Assembly (NCBI GenBank): GCA_937876995.1
Contig: CALEFD010000094.1
Coordinates: forward strand, 1 to 48,881
Direction: 5' to 3'
DNA length: 48,881 nucleotides
Source of the DNA: an uncultured Bacteroidales bacterium
Lineage (GTDB): Bacteria; Bacteroidota; Bacteroidia; Bacteroidales; Bacteroidaceae
Position numbers and translations under genes: made by a program. Shown here in pieces: positions 1 to 8,524 of this stretch. Position 1 is the stretch's first letter. Each line of letters begins with the position of its first letter. The notes beneath the pieces were generated by a model. That model made no database searches, had not been told where the DNA came from, and was given only the letters and a program-made list of their open reading frames with translations.

Positions 1-238
1 TAACTTCGTCGCCCGGACCTACGCCAAGCACGTGCAGAATCATCTCCATACAAGCTGTAGCAGAATTCAGGCAAACCGCCTTATCTGTACCACAGCACAT
101 AGCAATCAGTCTCTCAAACTCTTTGGTCTTTGGACCGGTAGTAATCCAGCCCGAACGAAGCGCCTCTGCCACTTCCTGAACTTCAGCCTCACTCATATCC
201 GGCGGACTGAAAGGTATATTACGTAGTTTTAAGTTCAT
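1..238 (-). CDS. DegT/DnrJ/EryC1/StrS-family aminotransferase, N-terminal part (runs off left edge)
   Basis: The minus-strand reading frame starts at an ATG (238-236) and stays open to the window edge, giving about 79 residues. It begins MNLKLRNIPFSPPDMSEAE and continues through SGWITTGPKTKEFE and NSATACMEM. This is the characteristic N-terminus of PLP-dependent sugar aminotransferases of the DegT family, in which a loop of this kind contributes to cofactor and substrate binding. The catalytic lysine lies beyond the edge and cannot be checked. It is the last visible gene of the minus-strand polysaccharide operon, 3 nt after the remnant gene upstream. It probably makes an amino sugar for the surface glycan. 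Family assignment is firm; the sugar substrate is unknown. Confidence 0.85.
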   Translation of the reverse strand, partial: MNLKLRNIPFSPPDMSEAEVQEVAEALRSGWITTGPKTKEFERLIAMCCGTDKAVCLNSATACMEMILHVLGVGPGDEV

Positions 239-241
239 AAA

Positions 242-637
242 CTATTTATCATCTAATTCTTCTTGATTTTTATCGAATGATTTTATAACATCTACATACT
301 TTTGAGTGCCGACAGCACGTGTAAGGTTTTTAAGTATAAATTCACTTCCGTTTCTACCTAATTGTTTACAACGCTCTCTGTCATTATAAAGATTCATTAT
401 CGCTTGTTTAAAAGCATCTTTGTCTCTAGCTTTAGTAAATACACCACACTGATTCTCATCAACTATGGTTTTCAATTCGTTTACGTCAAAATTTGCTAAT
501 ACAGGCATTGTAAAATACTGGGCCTCTATCTGTAAAATATATAATGGATCACAGCACATAATTACCAACAGTACAAACGGCAATGCAATCAAACCTATCA
601 AGATATCAATTATGCGTTTAAAAAAATATTTATATAT
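242..637 (-). pseudogene. Chimeric remnant: initiating sugar transferase N-terminus joined to GT4 glycosyltransferase C-terminus
   Basis: Reading minus from about 637, an ATA sits where the start ATG is expected. It is followed by YKYFFKRIIDILIGLIAL, the N-terminal membrane segment of WcaJ/PglC-type sugar-phosphate transferases. Near 545-555 the frame breaks: after DPL the expected continuation (IYFTDRGPVFYNA) is readable only if one nucleotide is restored. At about 504-509 the sequence switches to the C-terminal end of a GT4 glycosyltransferase (MPVLANFDVNELK, then CGVFTKARDKDAF, ending DDK stop at 242). What remains is about 45 residues of one enzyme and about 80 of another, so neither function can survive. 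The junction looks like a deletion, perhaps at a short shared AATGCC. Family calls are from motif recognition; the deletion history is inferred. Confidence 0.7.
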
Positions 638-674
638 AATTATTATATTAGGTATATTTTATGATAAATATCAG

Positions 675-1232
675 TTATCTTTTTTTGATTATTTCTGCAG
701 GTATTCCAGAAACGATAGTTCCCGAAGGAACGTCCTTTATAACTACTGTGTTGGGAGCTATTATAGCGTTATCGCCAATAGTAACTTTACCAATTACTTT
801 GCATCCCACACAGAATTGCACATTATTACCAATAGTAGCTCTGTTTTCTTGCAATGCTTTATTCCCTATAACAACTCCTGTCGATACTATACATCCGTAA
901 CCCATAGATTTACAATTAATTATTACCCCCCCCATGTGAGGAAGGTACAATCCTTCTCTAACCGTATTTGGATGTATCTGAATTCCATAGAAATGTCCAA
1001 GACGATGTTGTTTTATTCTATAGTATAACTGAGCTATCTTATGATACAATGATTTATTATTGATATGATACTCTCTATGTCTCAAAGCCTTCAAATAACG
1101 ATATGCTAATATGTTTTCTTGCTTATAGTAAAGTCCTATAAGATACTTGATAATATTTACATCCGTTTTACCTGTATTTGCTTTACAGTCTTCTTTAAGA
1201 TAGTGCTTTAGATCTTGACGTGTTTTTATCAT
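675..1232 (-). CDS. CysE-like serine acetyltransferase-family O-acetyltransferase
   Basis: A 185-residue left-handed beta-helix acyltransferase. Residues 1-80 form a helical region like that of serine O-acetyltransferases. From about residue 95 there are hexapeptide repeats (GGVIINCKSMGYGC, VVIGNKA, ATIGNNVQFCVGCKVIG, VTIGDNAIIAPNTVV), ending with the typical VSGIPAEIIKKR tail. In polysaccharide loci such CysE relatives usually acetylate sugars using acetyl-CoA rather than making O-acetylserine, and the glycan context favours that here. The start ATG overlaps the end of the upstream RmlC-like gene by 4 nt (1229-1232), so the two are translationally coupled. A paralogue with the same architecture lies at 2787-3368. 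The acceptor is unknown. Confidence 0.85.
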   Translation of the reverse strand: MIKTRQDLKHYLKEDCKANTGKTDVNIIKYLIGLYYKQENILAYRYLKALRHREYHINNKSLYHKIAQLYYRIKQHRLGHFYGIQIHPNTVREGLYLPHMGGVIINCKSMGYGCIVSTGVVIGNKALQENRATIGNNVQFCVGCKVIGKVTIGDNAIIAPNTVVIKDVPSGTIVSGIPAEIIKKR

Positions 1233-1801
1233 TTCTTTACCTTTTCAATATACTCCTTTATACTCATCAAATTTTTATCCTTCTCTGAGATAATCATATT
1301 CTTTATCCCATCAATCTTTTCAAAAGGCCATTGAATACTGATGTCAGGATCATTGTACATAATTCCTGAATCACCTTCTCCATAAAAGACCTCACCACAT
1401 TTATAACTAACGACAGAGTCTTCTAATACTAAATAACCATGACCAAAGTATTGAGGTATGTAAAGAGTTTTTTGATTTTCACCTGTAAGATTGAATCCTT
1501 GCCATCTACCAAAAGTCGCTGAATTAGGACGAAGATCTACAATTACGTCATATACATGCCCACTTATACAACGGACTAGCTTTGCCTGCTGCTTAACCAA
1601 CTGAAAGTGTATTGCTCGAATTACCCCTTTTTTAGAGATTGTGTAAAATACTTCCTTGAGTTCATGTTCTATACCATTTGCTTTGAATGTATCAACATTA
1701 TAATCCTTCACAAAGCCCCCACGTTCATCTGTAGCATAAAATGGTGTAATTTCGAAAGCACCTTCAAATAAGGTTTTTTTAAAATCAAATGTTTTTATCA
1801 T
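1229..1801 (-). CDS. RmlC-like 3,5-epimerase (dTDP-4-dehydrorhamnose 3,5-epimerase family)
   Basis: A 190-residue cupin-fold protein of the RmlC/RfbC family. Visible landmarks are the N-terminal FEITPFYATDERGGF stretch, RAIHFQ (position of the catalytic His in canonical RGLHYQ), VYDVIVDLRPNSATFG, and IPQYFGHGYLVLEDS followed by SYKC. The length matches the family (about 180-190 aa). Its neighbours (rfbF, rfbG and an SDR enzyme) make CDP-linked rather than dTDP-linked 4-keto-6-deoxyhexose, so the substrate may be CDP-4-keto-6-deoxyglucose; that is inferred from context. No rmlA, rmlB or rmlD is present in this window. It overlaps both neighbours by 4 nt. Confidence 0.82.
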   Translation of the reverse strand: MIKTFDFKKTLFEGAFEITPFYATDERGGFVKDYNVDTFKANGIEHELKEVFYTISKKGVIRAIHFQLVKQQAKLVRCISGHVYDVIVDLRPNSATFGRWQGFNLTGENQKTLYIPQYFGHGYLVLEDSVVSYKCGEVFYGEGDSGIMYNDPDISIQWPFEKIDGIKNMIISEKDKNLMSIKEYIEKVKK

Positions 1802-2785
1802 TTTCGTAAAATATAATTAGTAATTTTATTTGTTAATATTGCAAGTAACATACCTAACAATATAACTAAAATATAATAAAAATAATTACCTATAAATAAG
1901 CCTTTGCCTGATGTTATCATTTGTATTTCTTTAAGAAAATATGAAACGAATACATTTGCTAAATAAGATTCAAGCGAAATAATTCCCATATATTTAAACA
2001 CATCATTTAACTTATTAATATGGCTAATGATAAAGCAGAATATCATTAGAATAAAAAACGCAACCAACCAATATCTTTGCCTTTCTTCAATATATAAAAT
2101 ATTCGAAAAACAAACTTGAACTATTGGAAAAATAAAACACCATAAATAACTTATTTTAACCCCTTTCGATATTAATGGTGCTAACGCATAACCTATGAAA
2201 TAAATTGGTGTTCGAGAAAAAGCCATAGTAAAATTATGCCATAAGTCTTTTAGTAAATCATTGCTAAAATTAGGATGTAAATTTTCGGTTATAACAAATA
2301 TTATAATACAAAACAAAACAACAAATGAAAACCTTAGTTTTTTATTAATAGAATCTATCAGTTTTCCAATAAATGGAGTAATAAAATACAAAGGAAGTAA
2401 TAAGGCTACATACCAAGCCCCTTTATGTATAACCCAATAATTTAGAGTAGATATGTTTAGTAAGAAATCCCACAATCCACTTGAAAAATATATCCACCAA
2501 AGTATTGATATTATCAAATATGGTACAAGAATTCGTTAATAGCGTGTTTTGTACCAATCTATTAAATTTTTTCCACTTTTTTTTTAAGGAAAAATACATA
2601 TTCATTCCCGATAGAAACAGAAAAATATCAACCCCAGCATTTCCTAAGGACAATAAATATGATAGTATTAAAGGCATTTTCACACCTTCTACAACAGAGT
2701 GACATAGTATAATAAGGATTGCACTTATCCCCATTAATTCTAATCTATACTTAGTTAATAAATTCAAATTAAATTTCAAGTCCAT
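1798..2785 (-). pseudogene. Membrane acyltransferase (acyltransferase-3/OafA-like), broken by frameshift and stop
   Basis: The first frame (ATG at 2785) encodes KYRLELMGISAILIILCHS and then NAGVDIFLFLSGMNMYFSLKK, the classic N-terminus of acyltransferase-3 proteins, including the His of the first helix region. A run of nine A on the coding strand (T9 at 2577-2585) shifts the frame. With eight A the protein would continue SGKNLIDWYKTRY, but it then meets an in-frame TAA at 2538-2536 where a lysine is expected. After that RILVPYLIISILWW and at least six more hydrophobic helices remain open to the stop at 1798. Two independent lesions argue for a true pseudogene rather than a single sequencing error. 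When intact it would have O-acetylated the glycan at the inner membrane. Confidence 0.8.
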
Positions 2786-2786
2786 A

Positions 2787-3368
2787 TTAAGATTTTACTA
2801 TTATACCATTTTGTTTAATAACTTTTGCTGGTATACCAGAGACTATGCTATTTGGAGGTACATCTTTAACAACAACAGAATTAGGAGCCACGACGGAATT
2901 TGCTCCAATTCGTACATTTCCTATAACTTTACTTCCAATTGTCAACGATACATTATCTTCTATCGTTGCAATCTTATCTTGTCCATTATTATTTCCAACT
3001 ATTACCCCCGCATTAGCACTACAATAATTACCTATTGATTTACAATTTATAATAATTCCCCCCCCCACTATATGAGCAATTTTAAATCCATAACCAATTT
3101 TATTAGGAGGTAGTACTATGTTATATTTTACACAAAGTTTACGCCAAACAAATTTACGATATAAATAGATAATTTTACCACAAAAAGAATCTTTCTGAAC
3201 ATTGATTGCATATTCGTATTTACGAAGTGCTTTCAAATATCTAAATACCATTGCACTATCCCCACCATATAGTAAAATTACATAATATTTCCATTTCGGA
3301 CAATTGCCAAGATTCCTTTTGTAATCTTCATTAATGTAGAACTTTAATTTAATTCTTGAATCTATCAT
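2787..3368 (-). CDS. CysE-like serine acetyltransferase-family O-acetyltransferase (second copy)
   Basis: A 193-residue paralogue of the protein at 675-1232. It has the same helical N-terminus (IKLKFYINEDYKRNLG, FRYLKALRKYEYAIN) followed by hexapeptide repeats from about residue 100 (GGGIIINCKSIGNYCSANAG, ATIEDNVSLTIGSKVIG, VRIGANSVVAPNSVV) and the IVSGIPAKVIKQ tail. The ATG at 3368 overlaps the stop of the upstream SDR gene by 4 nt. It probably acetylates a sugar of the repeat unit from acetyl-CoA; use in cysteine synthesis is possible but not supported by the neighbours. The two copies have clearly diverged, so this is not a recent duplication. Confidence 0.85.
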   Translation of the reverse strand: MIDSRIKLKFYINEDYKRNLGNCPKWKYYVILLYGGDSAMVFRYLKALRKYEYAINVQKDSFCGKIIYLYRKFVWRKLCVKYNIVLPPNKIGYGFKIAHIVGGGIIINCKSIGNYCSANAGVIVGNNNGQDKIATIEDNVSLTIGSKVIGNVRIGANSVVAPNSVVVKDVPPNSIVSGIPAKVIKQNGIIVKS

Positions 3369-4282
3369 TTTTCAATTGTTTTAAGCCAATCCATTGTCAT
3401 TTTAGTTCCTTCTCCGAAACAAATTTCTGGTTCAAAACCGCAGTCTTTCTTTATATCTGTAATACAAAAAGTATGAAGCGGCATATTTGTTCCTGTAAAA
3501 GGAATATCTCCAAAAATAGGAGTACAATCTGGACCACAAGAATTAACCATTTCTATGATGAATTGTTTCAAAGGTTTTGCATCGCCCGAACCAATCATAT
3601 ATTCACAGAAAGGCTTTCCATTCTTTGCTACTAAATAAAATGCTTTTGCAACATCACTTACATACACAAAATCATAGTTTTGTGTAGCAGCAGTAAACTG
3701 AAGTGGTTCTTTGTTTATTATTTTTCTAAGTGTAGTATTAACAAAACGTGGTGATAATTCTCCTACACCATAAGCATTTGTTATCATAGGCCATAAAAGT
3801 TCTATGCCAATATTTGCAGCAATCGACTTACACATACAATGAGCGATGTGTTTGCCCATACCATATATATAACCCATACCAGGATGTGAACCTTGAGAAT
3901 GGATAGCAGCCTCTACCTCATACTCCATAATAGAACCAGCACATACGAAACGGGTACAACCAAGTTCTTTAGCTACTTTCATACACTCTACAGTATTGAG
4001 AGCATTCTGCATTTGGAGTTTATAGTCAATACGCGCTTCGCCAGCAGAACCTGCCCATGCAAAATGTACAAAAGTGTCATATTTATCTTTCTCAATCTTT
4101 GCTAACATACCGTTAATGTCAGTAATATCACATTGCATATATGTGAGTTGGTTGCAAGATTGGAGCCTGCGAGGTTCTGCACCCATATCAAGTGCAAGTA
4201 CGTTACATCCCTCTTTAATAAAATGTGCAACTGTATAAGAACCAACAAAACCATCAGCTCCGGTTATTATTACATTTTTCAT
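3365..4282 (-). CDS. NAD(P)-dependent SDR-family epimerase/reductase of the CDP-sugar branch
   Basis: A 305-residue extended short-chain dehydrogenase. The N-terminal Rossmann motif is ITGADGFVGS (GxxGxxG). The catalytic region is CAGSIMEYE with YGMGK, which supplies the Ser and the Tyr-x3-Lys pair. It follows rfbF and rfbG in the same operon (1-nt overlap with rfbG). In related clusters this position is held by the enzyme that reduces the C4 keto group of CDP-4-keto-6-deoxyhexose (CDP-abequose, CDP-paratose or CDP-6-deoxyhexose synthases). Because no RfbH 3-dehydratase is seen here, a 3,6-dideoxy product is not supported. The exact stereochemistry cannot be read from sequence. Confidence 0.8.
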   Translation of the reverse strand: MKNVIITGADGFVGSYTVAHFIKEGCNVLALDMGAEPRRLQSCNQLTYMQCDITDINGMLAKIEKDKYDTFVHFAWAGSAGEARIDYKLQMQNALNTVECMKVAKELGCTRFVCAGSIMEYEVEAAIHSQGSHPGMGYIYGMGKHIAHCMCKSIAANIGIELLWPMITNAYGVGELSPRFVNTTLRKIINKEPLQFTAATQNYDFVYVSDVAKAFYLVAKNGKPFCEYMIGSGDAKPLKQFIIEMVNSCGPDCTPIFGDIPFTGTNMPLHTFCITDIKKDCGFEPEICFGEGTKMTMDWLKTIEK

Positions 4283-5358
4283 TATGCTAAAAATTTGTTA
4301 ATTTCTTCTATACATAAACTATATACGTTTTCTGTTTTATATCGCTTATACCAATCGGATGTTAGAATTGCTGTCTCTTTTGCATTAAGCCTAGGATACC
4401 ATCCAAGACGTGTTTTTGCTTTATTAATATTCAACATCAAAAGATTAGCTTCGTGTAAAGCGTTTGGATCAGAAACATCACGAAGTTCACCAAAACCAAA
4501 GTTGTCAATGATAGCATTAGCCACCTCCCATACAGTTAGTATACTTTCTTGTTCAGGGCCAAAATTCCATCCTTCACAATATTTTGTTGGATTTTCCCAC
4601 ATAAGTTTTGCAAGAAGCATATATCCTGAAAGTGGTTCTAATACGTGTTCCCAAGGTCTAACAGCTTTTGGTGAACGAATATCTATTACCTTTGTGGTTT
4701 CAAGTGCACGAATACAATCTGGAATAATTCTATCTTTTGCCCAATCACCTCCACCGATTACGTTACCTGCTCGTACTGATGCAAGAGAAACACTATGTTT
4801 CTTGCCATAATCTTCAGGATTGAAGAAAGAACGTCTCCAGCTCTGAATTGCAATTTCACATGCTCCCTTCGATGAAGAATATGGATCATAACCACCAAAT
4901 GGATCTGTTTCAACATAGCCTTCTAATTGTTCGCAGTTGTCATAACACTTATCAGTAGTAATCATAACACCAACTTTTACACTCTTTGTTACTCGAATAG
5001 CCTCCATTATATGAATTGTTCCCATAACATTAACATCATATGTTTCTACAGGAATCTCATATGACAAGCGTACAAGCGGTTGTGCAGCCAAATGAAAGAC
5101 TATTTCAGGCTGATATTCGATAAATATCTCTTTCATCTTCTGTGCATCACGAATGTCGGCTCTAATATCTGCTTTGATCTTGTTTCCTATTTCAGATAAC
5201 ACAAAATTATCACGTTGAGAATATGGATCTAAACCTATACCGATTACCTCTGCTCCAAGTTCGTGTAGCCATATGCAAAGCCATGATCCTTTGAAACCTG
5301 TATGGCCTGTGACAAGGACTCTTTTTCCTTTAAAGAAATTATTATATATATCAATCAT
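4282..5358 (-). CDS. rfbG: CDP-glucose 4,6-dehydratase
   Basis: A 358-residue SDR enzyme that converts CDP-D-glucose to CDP-4-keto-6-deoxy-D-glucose. It shows the N-terminal nucleotide-binding motif TGHTGFKGSWL, the family-typical HLAAQPLVRLSYE and TYDVNVMGT stretches, TTDKCY, and YSSSKGACE carrying the catalytic Tyr-x3-Lys. RPWEHVLEPLSGY near residue 235 is diagnostic of this subfamily. The length matches known RfbG proteins. It lies 6 nt downstream of rfbF, so the two steps are co-expressed. Confidence in function is high because both the family motifs and the partner gene agree. Confidence 0.93.
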   Translation of the reverse strand: MIDIYNNFFKGKRVLVTGHTGFKGSWLCIWLHELGAEVIGIGLDPYSQRDNFVLSEIGNKIKADIRADIRDAQKMKEIFIEYQPEIVFHLAAQPLVRLSYEIPVETYDVNVMGTIHIMEAIRVTKSVKVGVMITTDKCYDNCEQLEGYVETDPFGGYDPYSSSKGACEIAIQSWRRSFFNPEDYGKKHSVSLASVRAGNVIGGGDWAKDRIIPDCIRALETTKVIDIRSPKAVRPWEHVLEPLSGYMLLAKLMWENPTKYCEGWNFGPEQESILTVWEVANAIIDNFGFGELRDVSDPNALHEANLLMLNINKAKTRLGWYPRLNAKETAILTSDWYKRYKTENVYSLCIEEINKFLA

Positions 5359-5364
5359 AATTTA

Positions 5365-6180
5365 CTATTTTGCATATTCTGGAACATTAGGTATTGAACG
5401 TTCCCATCTTTTCCAAGGTGCTTTACCTTCTGCGAGAAGTTTCTCTAACATTGTTTTTTCACGAATATTATCCATACATTGCCAAAAACCTGTATGAATA
5501 TAAGACATCAATTGTCCTTCTTCTGCTAATTTTACTAATGCTGTTTTTTCGAATACACAAGAATCACCATCTTCAAGCAGATTAAATACCTCTGGTTCAA
5601 GAACCATATAACCTGCATTAATAGGAGCACCGTCTGATGCAGATTTTTCTCTAAAAGCGCGAACTGCCTGATCTTTAGTAATATCAAGTACACCTTTATC
5701 TTGTGCCATTTTTACTGCTGTAAGTGTCGCTAATTTGCCATGAGACTTATGAAATTTTATCAGTTGGTCAATCTCTACATCACATACACCATCGCCGTAT
5801 GTCATCAAAAAAGGCTCATCACCAACATACTTCTGTATGCGCTTAATACGGCCACCTGTCATAGTATTATAACCGGTATCTACAACAGTTACTTTCCATG
5901 GTTCCATTTTGGTATGATGTACTGTCATTTCATTTTTATCATTGCGATAATCGAAAGTCACATCAGAATTATGCAAAAAGTAGTTCGCAAACCACTCCTT
6001 GATATACTCCTGTTTGTAGCCAGCACAGATTATAAACTCTGTATGTCCATAGTAAGCATACTCTTTCATAATATGCCACAAGATGGGCATACCACCTATT
6101 TCAATCATTGGTTTTGGTTTAAACTGACTCTCTTCACTAATACGTGAACCAAAGCCACCAGCTAAAAGAACTACTTTCAT
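5365..6180 (-). CDS. rfbF: Glucose-1-phosphate cytidylyltransferase
   Basis: A 271-residue sugar nucleotidyltransferase that makes CDP-glucose from CTP and glucose-1-phosphate. The N-terminal pyrophosphorylase motif is LLAGGFGSRISEES followed by KPKPMIEIGGMPILWH. TYGDGVCDV, MAQDKGVLDI, INAGYMVLEPEV and GFWQCMDNIREK further mark the RfbF subfamily. It is a little longer than the usual roughly 257 residues because of its C-terminal end. It begins the four-gene CDP-sugar block (rfbF, rfbG, SDR, and RmlC-like further on). The Asp in YGDGV would hold the catalytic metal by analogy with the family. Confidence 0.93.
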   Translation of the reverse strand: MKVVLLAGGFGSRISEESQFKPKPMIEIGGMPILWHIMKEYAYYGHTEFIICAGYKQEYIKEWFANYFLHNSDVTFDYRNDKNEMTVHHTKMEPWKVTVVDTGYNTMTGGRIKRIQKYVGDEPFLMTYGDGVCDVEIDQLIKFHKSHGKLATLTAVKMAQDKGVLDITKDQAVRAFREKSASDGAPINAGYMVLEPEVFNLLEDGDSCVFEKTALVKLAEEGQLMSYIHTGFWQCMDNIREKTMLEKLLAEGKAPWKRWERSIPNVPEYAK

Positions 6181-6195
6181 AATTATTTTTTTAAT

Positions 6196-7212
6196 TTATA
6201 ACTGAGGACGATGTCCAATGACTTTTTTAACGAATCTGCCCAAACCCCACATCCCTTTATTTCCTAAAATAAAGAAGCCACAACAATACAAGTAAAAATA
6301 TATTGAACTACCGAAGCCTATTTTGTATAATTGTTGACAATAAGCACAGTATGTTTTAAAATCCCAATAATTTCGACGTCCAGTTGCAACAATTGAAAAC
6401 GAATACTTAGACATATGCTTCTTCATAATTTTACCCGTATTATCCTGATATTTCCCATCTAGAAAGTCGATAATTTTCATATACCATGTGTAGAAGTTCA
6501 AACGATCTTGTAGACTAGTTAAACCAGAAGTGTATTCCGCTTCTTTATTTCCTTCTCCAAAATAATGTATACCTGGTAATGCTTGAGAAATAAGAATACG
6601 TGAATATGCTGCAGGGTATTCTCTACATACTTCGGCCACAAGATATATTTGATAAAGTAAAGAACCATCTAGTTCTTCCGTAACATAGTTTGCAGCGCAT
6701 TCTCGTCTAATTGTAACACCAGAAATAAATACCCCTTTGTCAAATAGTTCAATACTAGTATCACGTCCTGCAGGGAATTCTTTATCTGAACTATAATACC
6801 TGCAATCCTGTTCTGAGCCATCACTACTAATGAAGCGATATGATCGAAGAATGAATCCACACTCCTGATGAGCACGAATAAATTCCACATAATCATCCAT
6901 CGCATTTGGCATAAATATGTCATCATCACTAAAAAACATACAAAAGCGACCAGTTGCACGTGAAATCAAAGCACGAATATTTTTGTCATATCCGATATTC
7001 TTTTCGTTCTCAAAGTAATGCACTTCATATTTGCTATTAGCCATATAGTTTTTCACGACTTCCCGTGTTTCGGCTTGCTTGGCAGAACAATTTTCACTAA
7101 TGACGATATTTACATCATCGTATTTTGTTGTATCAATACTCTCTAGTGTTCTTTTTAATTCTTCAGGCCTATTGTATGTCGGAATACAAATAGAAATTAA
7201 TTTTTGTTCCAT
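6196..7212 (-). CDS. Glycosyltransferase family 2
   Basis: A 338-residue GT-A fold glycosyltransferase. The N-terminus SICIPTYNRPEELKRTLESI is the standard GT2 signature, and FFSDDDIFMPN near residue 95 carries the metal-binding DxD-like acidic triplet. The C-terminal third contains a short hydrophobic stretch (YFYLYCCGFFILG) that may associate with the membrane. It adds one sugar of the repeat unit to the lipid-linked intermediate on the cytoplasmic face of the inner membrane; donor and linkage cannot be inferred. The gene sits between a GT4 enzyme (17 nt upstream) and rfbF (16 nt downstream), consistent with co-transcription. Confidence 0.87.
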   Translation of the reverse strand: MEQKLISICIPTYNRPEELKRTLESIDTTKYDDVNIVISENCSAKQAETREVVKNYMANSKYEVHYFENEKNIGYDKNIRALISRATGRFCMFFSDDDIFMPNAMDDYVEFIRAHQECGFILRSYRFISSDGSEQDCRYYSSDKEFPAGRDTSIELFDKGVFISGVTIRRECAANYVTEELDGSLLYQIYLVAEVCREYPAAYSRILISQALPGIHYFGEGNKEAEYTSGLTSLQDRLNFYTWYMKIIDFLDGKYQDNTGKIMKKHMSKYSFSIVATGRRNYWDFKTYCAYCQQLYKIGFGSSIYFYLYCCGFFILGNKGMWGLGRFVKKVIGHRPQL

Positions 7213-7228
7213 ATTTATATGATAAAAA

Positions 7229-8362
7229 CTATTTTTTACTCACTATAAAATTTATAATCCTTTCAGCTCTCTTATCTATAGATAAATTTTCAGCAGACTT
7301 TAATGCACATTGAGACATTTTCTTACGTTTATCATTGTCTCTTCTAAGTAGTTCAATAGATTCTGCTATTTGGTTAATATTATAGCAATCTATCAATACA
7401 GAATTATCCTTGTTAAGAATATCGTGATTAAAAGGTTTGTCTGTTGAAATTATTGGCAAGCCACACGCCATTGCTTCTATTATAGCATTGCAACATCCCT
7501 CATTATCGGTAGGTAAAACAAAAATATCTGAAGCGCTTAAATATAATGGCAGCTCATCATGATTAACTTTCCCTTTGTATATAATACCTTCATAATCTGG
7601 ACTTTCATTACCTGTACCTATAAAAATCGCTTTTATTGATCTGTCATTTATTTTTTTTAGCGCTTCATTTAATCTTAGAGTACCTTTTCTAACTACAAAT
7701 TGCCCAACGAAGGCAACTACAAAATCATCATCTTTTATTCCAAGTTTATTCCTGCATTTTTTTTTATCTTGCTGTTTAAATAAAGAAAGATTTATTGCAT
7801 TAGGAATAACTATGGATTTTTCTTCAGTAATAAGATTCAAGTTAAGACACTCATTCCTATTTTTTGTTGAGACATTTATAATTCCTTTTATGCATTGAGA
7901 TAACAAATGTTTTTCTTCATCTGTATATTTAGCATATAGTTCAACATTTTCTTCTCCAGAAGCACCAAATAATGGAATATTGTTTTCTTTTGCAAAAAGA
8001 GAGATGGCATTAATTGATTGCCAAAAATGTCCATAACAAACATCAGGTTTCTTCTTTAATCTATTTGCAACTCTATTTACTGCATTATTGAATGAATCTT
8101 TAAACAAATTACCAATCCAACTATTACCAAATGTAATTGTATATGGTCTGTAGATTTCTATTTTATTCCCCGTTTCAGTCCTAATGAAGCTATGCTTTCT
8201 ACTTAAAGGAATACTTCTAAATATACACTTAGTCAATGACTGTGGTGCAATAATTGTAACCTTTTCTCCTCTATCGGCAAACGCCCGACATAGTTGATCT
8301 ACGAAAATAAAATCAATTGTTTTTGTCGTAGGATATGATGGTGAAATTACACAGATATGCAT
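7229..8362 (-). CDS. Glycosyltransferase family 4 (GT-B)
   Basis: A 377-residue glycosyltransferase of the GT4 type. The N-terminal half begins CVISPSYPTTKTIDFIFVDQLCRAFADRG, typical of the acceptor domain. The C-terminal half contains VAFVGQFVVRKGTLRLNEAL and the donor-binding EX7E motif in NEGCCNAIIEAMACGLPII. It is likely a cytoplasmic, membrane-associated enzyme transferring a nucleotide-activated sugar to the growing repeat unit. The 163 bp upstream (8363-8524) contain two inverted repeats, so this gene may start a sub-transcript or follow an attenuator. Donor unknown. Confidence 0.88.
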   Translation of the reverse strand: MHICVISPSYPTTKTIDFIFVDQLCRAFADRGEKVTIIAPQSLTKCIFRSIPLSRKHSFIRTETGNKIEIYRPYTITFGNSWIGNLFKDSFNNAVNRVANRLKKKPDVCYGHFWQSINAISLFAKENNIPLFGASGEENVELYAKYTDEEKHLLSQCIKGIINVSTKNRNECLNLNLITEEKSIVIPNAINLSLFKQQDKKKCRNKLGIKDDDFVVAFVGQFVVRKGTLRLNEALKKINDRSIKAIFIGTGNESPDYEGIIYKGKVNHDELPLYLSASDIFVLPTDNEGCCNAIIEAMACGLPIISTDKPFNHDILNKDNSVLIDCYNINQIAESIELLRRDNDKRKKMSQCALKSAENLSIDKRAERIINFIVSKK

Positions 8363-8524
8363 ATATAATTATTTATTAACATTCTTTCGTTTACAAAGTA
8401 GCACGTCTTGTTGAGCATAAGTGAAAAATTATTCACTTCGTTCATTAACACGTTTAGCATGTACCATGTTAAAGCACCCTGTAAATAAACAATGTGGCGT
8501 AAAAAAAATATAAAAATAAATTTA
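8363..8524. other. Non-coding gap with two AT-rich inverted repeats
   Basis: No plausible gene is visible. AAGTGAA (8419-8425) pairs perfectly with TTCACTT (8432-8438) around a 6-nt loop. TTTAGCATG (8453-8461) pairs with CATGTTAAA (8465-8473) with one mismatch around TAC. This is the longest gap inside the polysaccharide operon, between the polymerase gene and the GT4 gene. Either hairpin could act as a weak terminator, pause site or binding site. There is no strong T-run after either on the minus strand, so I do not call a Rho-independent terminator. Confidence 0.5.
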
